DNA of 63,702 nucleotides from JBPOIC01 sp052034865 (GTDB lineage: Bacteria; UBA10199; JADFYH01). A model generated the notes under the pieces. It was not told the DNA's origin. It did no database searches and saw only the letters and a program-made list of their open reading frames with translations. Location of the stretch: the NCBI GenBank assembly GCA_052034865.1, contig JBPOIC010000026.1, forward strand, positions 1 through 63,702. The letters run 5' to 3'. The position numbers and the translations under genes were made by a program. Below, in pieces: positions 62,686 to 63,702 of the stretch (the stretch's first letter is position 1; each line of letters begins with the position of its first letter).

Positions 62686-62991
62686 TTACCAGGTGGTTGG
62701 GAGGGAATTGCTTTCTGAAATCCTGGGAAGGGTTTCCAGGGAAGGAGGGGTTGGCTGGGTTTGAGGCATCGTCTGGGAAATGGGGAGGGAGTCAGGCAGA
62801 CTTTCCGGTTTTGATTCTGTCCCGGGCAGAGTCTGAGGAAGCGGGAAAGGGTTGGCTGGAGGAGCTGTAATCGCCCTGGGAGGTTCAGGAGGTGGAGGGG
62901 GAATGTAATCAGATTCCTGTTTTTCGCTGCAACCAACCGTGCAAATGAGCCCCAGGATAACCAAAGTGAAGAGGGCCTTTGGGGTTTTCAT
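62686..62991 (-). CDS. Proline-rich lipoprotein
   Basis: The 101-residue protein starts with a lipoprotein signal ending ICTVGC and continues with a Pro/Ser/Thr/Glu-rich, probably disordered region, including PPPPPEPP. No domain is recognised. AAAGGA lies seven bases before the ATG. It shares its design with the protein at 63130, and the two appear paralogous in layout but not clearly in sequence. Confidence 0.65.
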   Translation of the reverse strand: MKTPKALFTLVILGLICTVGCSEKQESDYIPPPPPEPPRAITAPPANPFPLPQTLPGTESKPESLPDSLPISQTMPQTQPTPPSLETLPRISESNSLPTTW

Positions 62992-63129
62992 AAAAATCCT
63001 TTCATATCCTCATGGGATTCTAAAAATCATCATCACTGAAAAGCTTTGTGTGTTTGCCTGTTCACTCCTCAGATCCAATCATCAAGACTTGAGCTCTTCT
63101 TCCTGTTTATAGATCAGCGTTACAAAATT

Positions 63130-63435
63130 CTACCGAAGCGCGGGAGAAGTGTCGGGCATCGATGAAGGCATCGAGCCTGGAGCTGGTAATGATGAAGGGA
63201 GCTGATTTTGGATTTCTGGTTCAGAGTGCGCAGGCGGAGTAAGTGGCTGAGTTGTGGGGGTTGGCATCGAGGGAGGAGGGGTCTCAGGTTTCATCTCTCC
63301 CTGCAAGATCTGAATACTATCAGCAGCCTGTGCAGAGTTCTTTTTTGTTTCAGGAGGAGAAGAGGGCTTTGAGCAGGCAAAGCCCGCGAAAATGAAGATC
63401 AGCAAAACAAGAAAAAGAGAAAGTGTGCGTTTCAT
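63130..63435 (-). CDS. Proline-rich lipoprotein (similar layout to the previous one)
   Basis: The 101-residue protein has a lipoprotein signal ending FAGFAC and a Pro/Ser/Thr/Gln-rich disordered tail with repeated PTP/SMP elements. No domain is recognised. GAGGT lies six bases upstream of the ATG. It follows the membrane-protein gene at 63451 after 15 bp and may form an operon with it and with the 62686 gene. Confidence 0.65.
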   Translation of the reverse strand: MKRTLSLFLVLLIFIFAGFACSKPSSPPETKKNSAQAADSIQILQGEMKPETPPPSMPTPTTQPLTPPAHSEPEIQNQLPSSLPAPGSMPSSMPDTSPALR

Positions 63436-63450
63436 GCAAACCTCATTAGA

Positions 63451-63702
63451 TTAGGATTTTTCTGATTTCCCGAGCCCGTGCTTGAATATTTTAAATAAAC
63501 CCTCACGGTTGTCCTTGATGATGAAAACCCATCCCACGGCAAAGACGACATACAGCCAGGCGTAGATAATTCTTGCCTCCGTTGAAGTAAAGAAAATCTG
63601 GGTTCCAAATAGAGCGAAAAGGATGAAGGCTTCCGTAATCGAAAATCTAAGGTTGGAAATGACCGTGATGGCAAAAAGCGATTGGGCGGCTGTGAGAAAA
63701 AT
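63451..63702 (-). CDS. C-terminal part of a membrane protein (5' end outside window)
   Basis: Reading the minus strand from 63702 gives an open frame of 83 residues ending at TAA 63451-63453, with no start in the window. It has two hydrophobic segments (ITEAFILFALFGTQIFF and IIYAWLYVVFAVGWVFII) separated by a short loop STEAR and ends with a basic tail. The tail resembles the C-terminus of Na+/Ca2+ exchanger-like cation antiporters, but the segment is too short to be certain. Confidence 0.55.
   Translation of the reverse strand: MFLTAAQSLFAITVISNLRFSITEAFILFALFGTQIFFTSTEARIIYAWLYVVFAVGWVFIIKDNREGLFKIFKHGLGKSEKS

Noticed and set aside
63432..63674. Reading frame with basic, Ser-rich protein at the right edge
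   Set aside because: Another frame on the same strand (63451-63702) gives a coherent membrane-protein tail, so this one is its shadow.
1..63702. CRISPR arrays, rRNA and tRNA genes
   Set aside because: No regularly spaced repeats and no tRNA T-loop (GTTCGAATC-type) sequences with matching stems were seen in gaps between genes.

Overview
The window looks like chromosomal DNA of a Gram-negative, delta-proteobacteria-like bacterium with moderate GC (about 46-48% by eye). Pointers to that lineage are Cys-rich DUF4215/Myxococcus-type repeats in a surface lipoprotein, a TIGR02147-family regulator next to a lipoprotein with a GTEVGN motif, many small lipoproteins, a fused CobA-HemD, and several housekeeping operons in familiar order. 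Nothing suggests plasmid or phage, and I found no rRNA, tRNA or CRISPR array. The exact phylum cannot be fixed from sequence reading alone.

Layout. 1-6.7 kb: the 3' part of a giant gene (over 2,200 codons, open at the left edge). It appears to join a Tam41-like CDP-diacylglycerol synthase domain and a PlsC acyltransferase domain to unknown domains, separated by four signal-peptide-like/transmembrane hairpins; an 11-G tract lies in the reading frame. 7-11.4 kb: a Gfo/Idh/MocA oxidoreductase, then a TIGR02147 regulator, a small lipoprotein and a beta-propeller lipoprotein. 11.5-16.7 kb: galU, a DUF3047 protein, priA and an MFS exporter. 16.8-23.2 kb: translation operon rimP-nusA-infB-DUF503-rbfA-truB behind a hairpin/T-run leader. 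23.4-28.2 kb: membrane pyrophosphatase, a periplasmic HMA protein, and htpX-lemA with a secreted protein on the other strand. 28.7-31.5 kb: a large repeat-built surface lipoprotein. 31.6-36.8 kb: tgt, a YmdB-type phosphodiesterase, a stand-alone reverse transcriptase with its own terminator, a zinc-ribbon protein and tyrS. 37-42.7 kb: purC-purB-purS-purQ-purL, with a degraded dispersed repeat between purS and purQ. 42.9-50.3 kb: a polyprenol/DAG-kinase-like protein, rlmI, purine nucleoside phosphorylase, hemC, cobA-hemD, a peptidoglycan hydrolase and a secreted protein. 50.4-54.3 kb: corA and a persulfide-type operon (rhodanese/DUF2892, ArsR, CoA-disulfide reductase-rhodanese, DUF2892). 54.3-54.6 kb: a structured gene-free stretch that may encode a small RNA. 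54.6-57.3 kb: dps-ahpD-ahpC divergent from oxyR, with a consensus OxyR half-site between them. 57.3-63.7 kb: POT transporter, BaiN-like flavoprotein, ispH, a PAP2 phosphatase overlapping a second kinase-family protein, two proline-rich lipoproteins, and the end of a membrane protein.

Themes. Lipid chemistry recurs: a putative PlsC/Tam41 fusion (lysophosphatidate to CDP-DAG), two lipid-kinase-like membrane proteins, a PAP2 phosphatase and ispH. Redox defence forms two adjacent blocks, one for reactive sulfur and one for peroxide. The least explained items are the giant hairpin-punctuated lipid protein, the lone reverse transcriptase with a YSDD active site, and the possible ncRNA upstream of dps.
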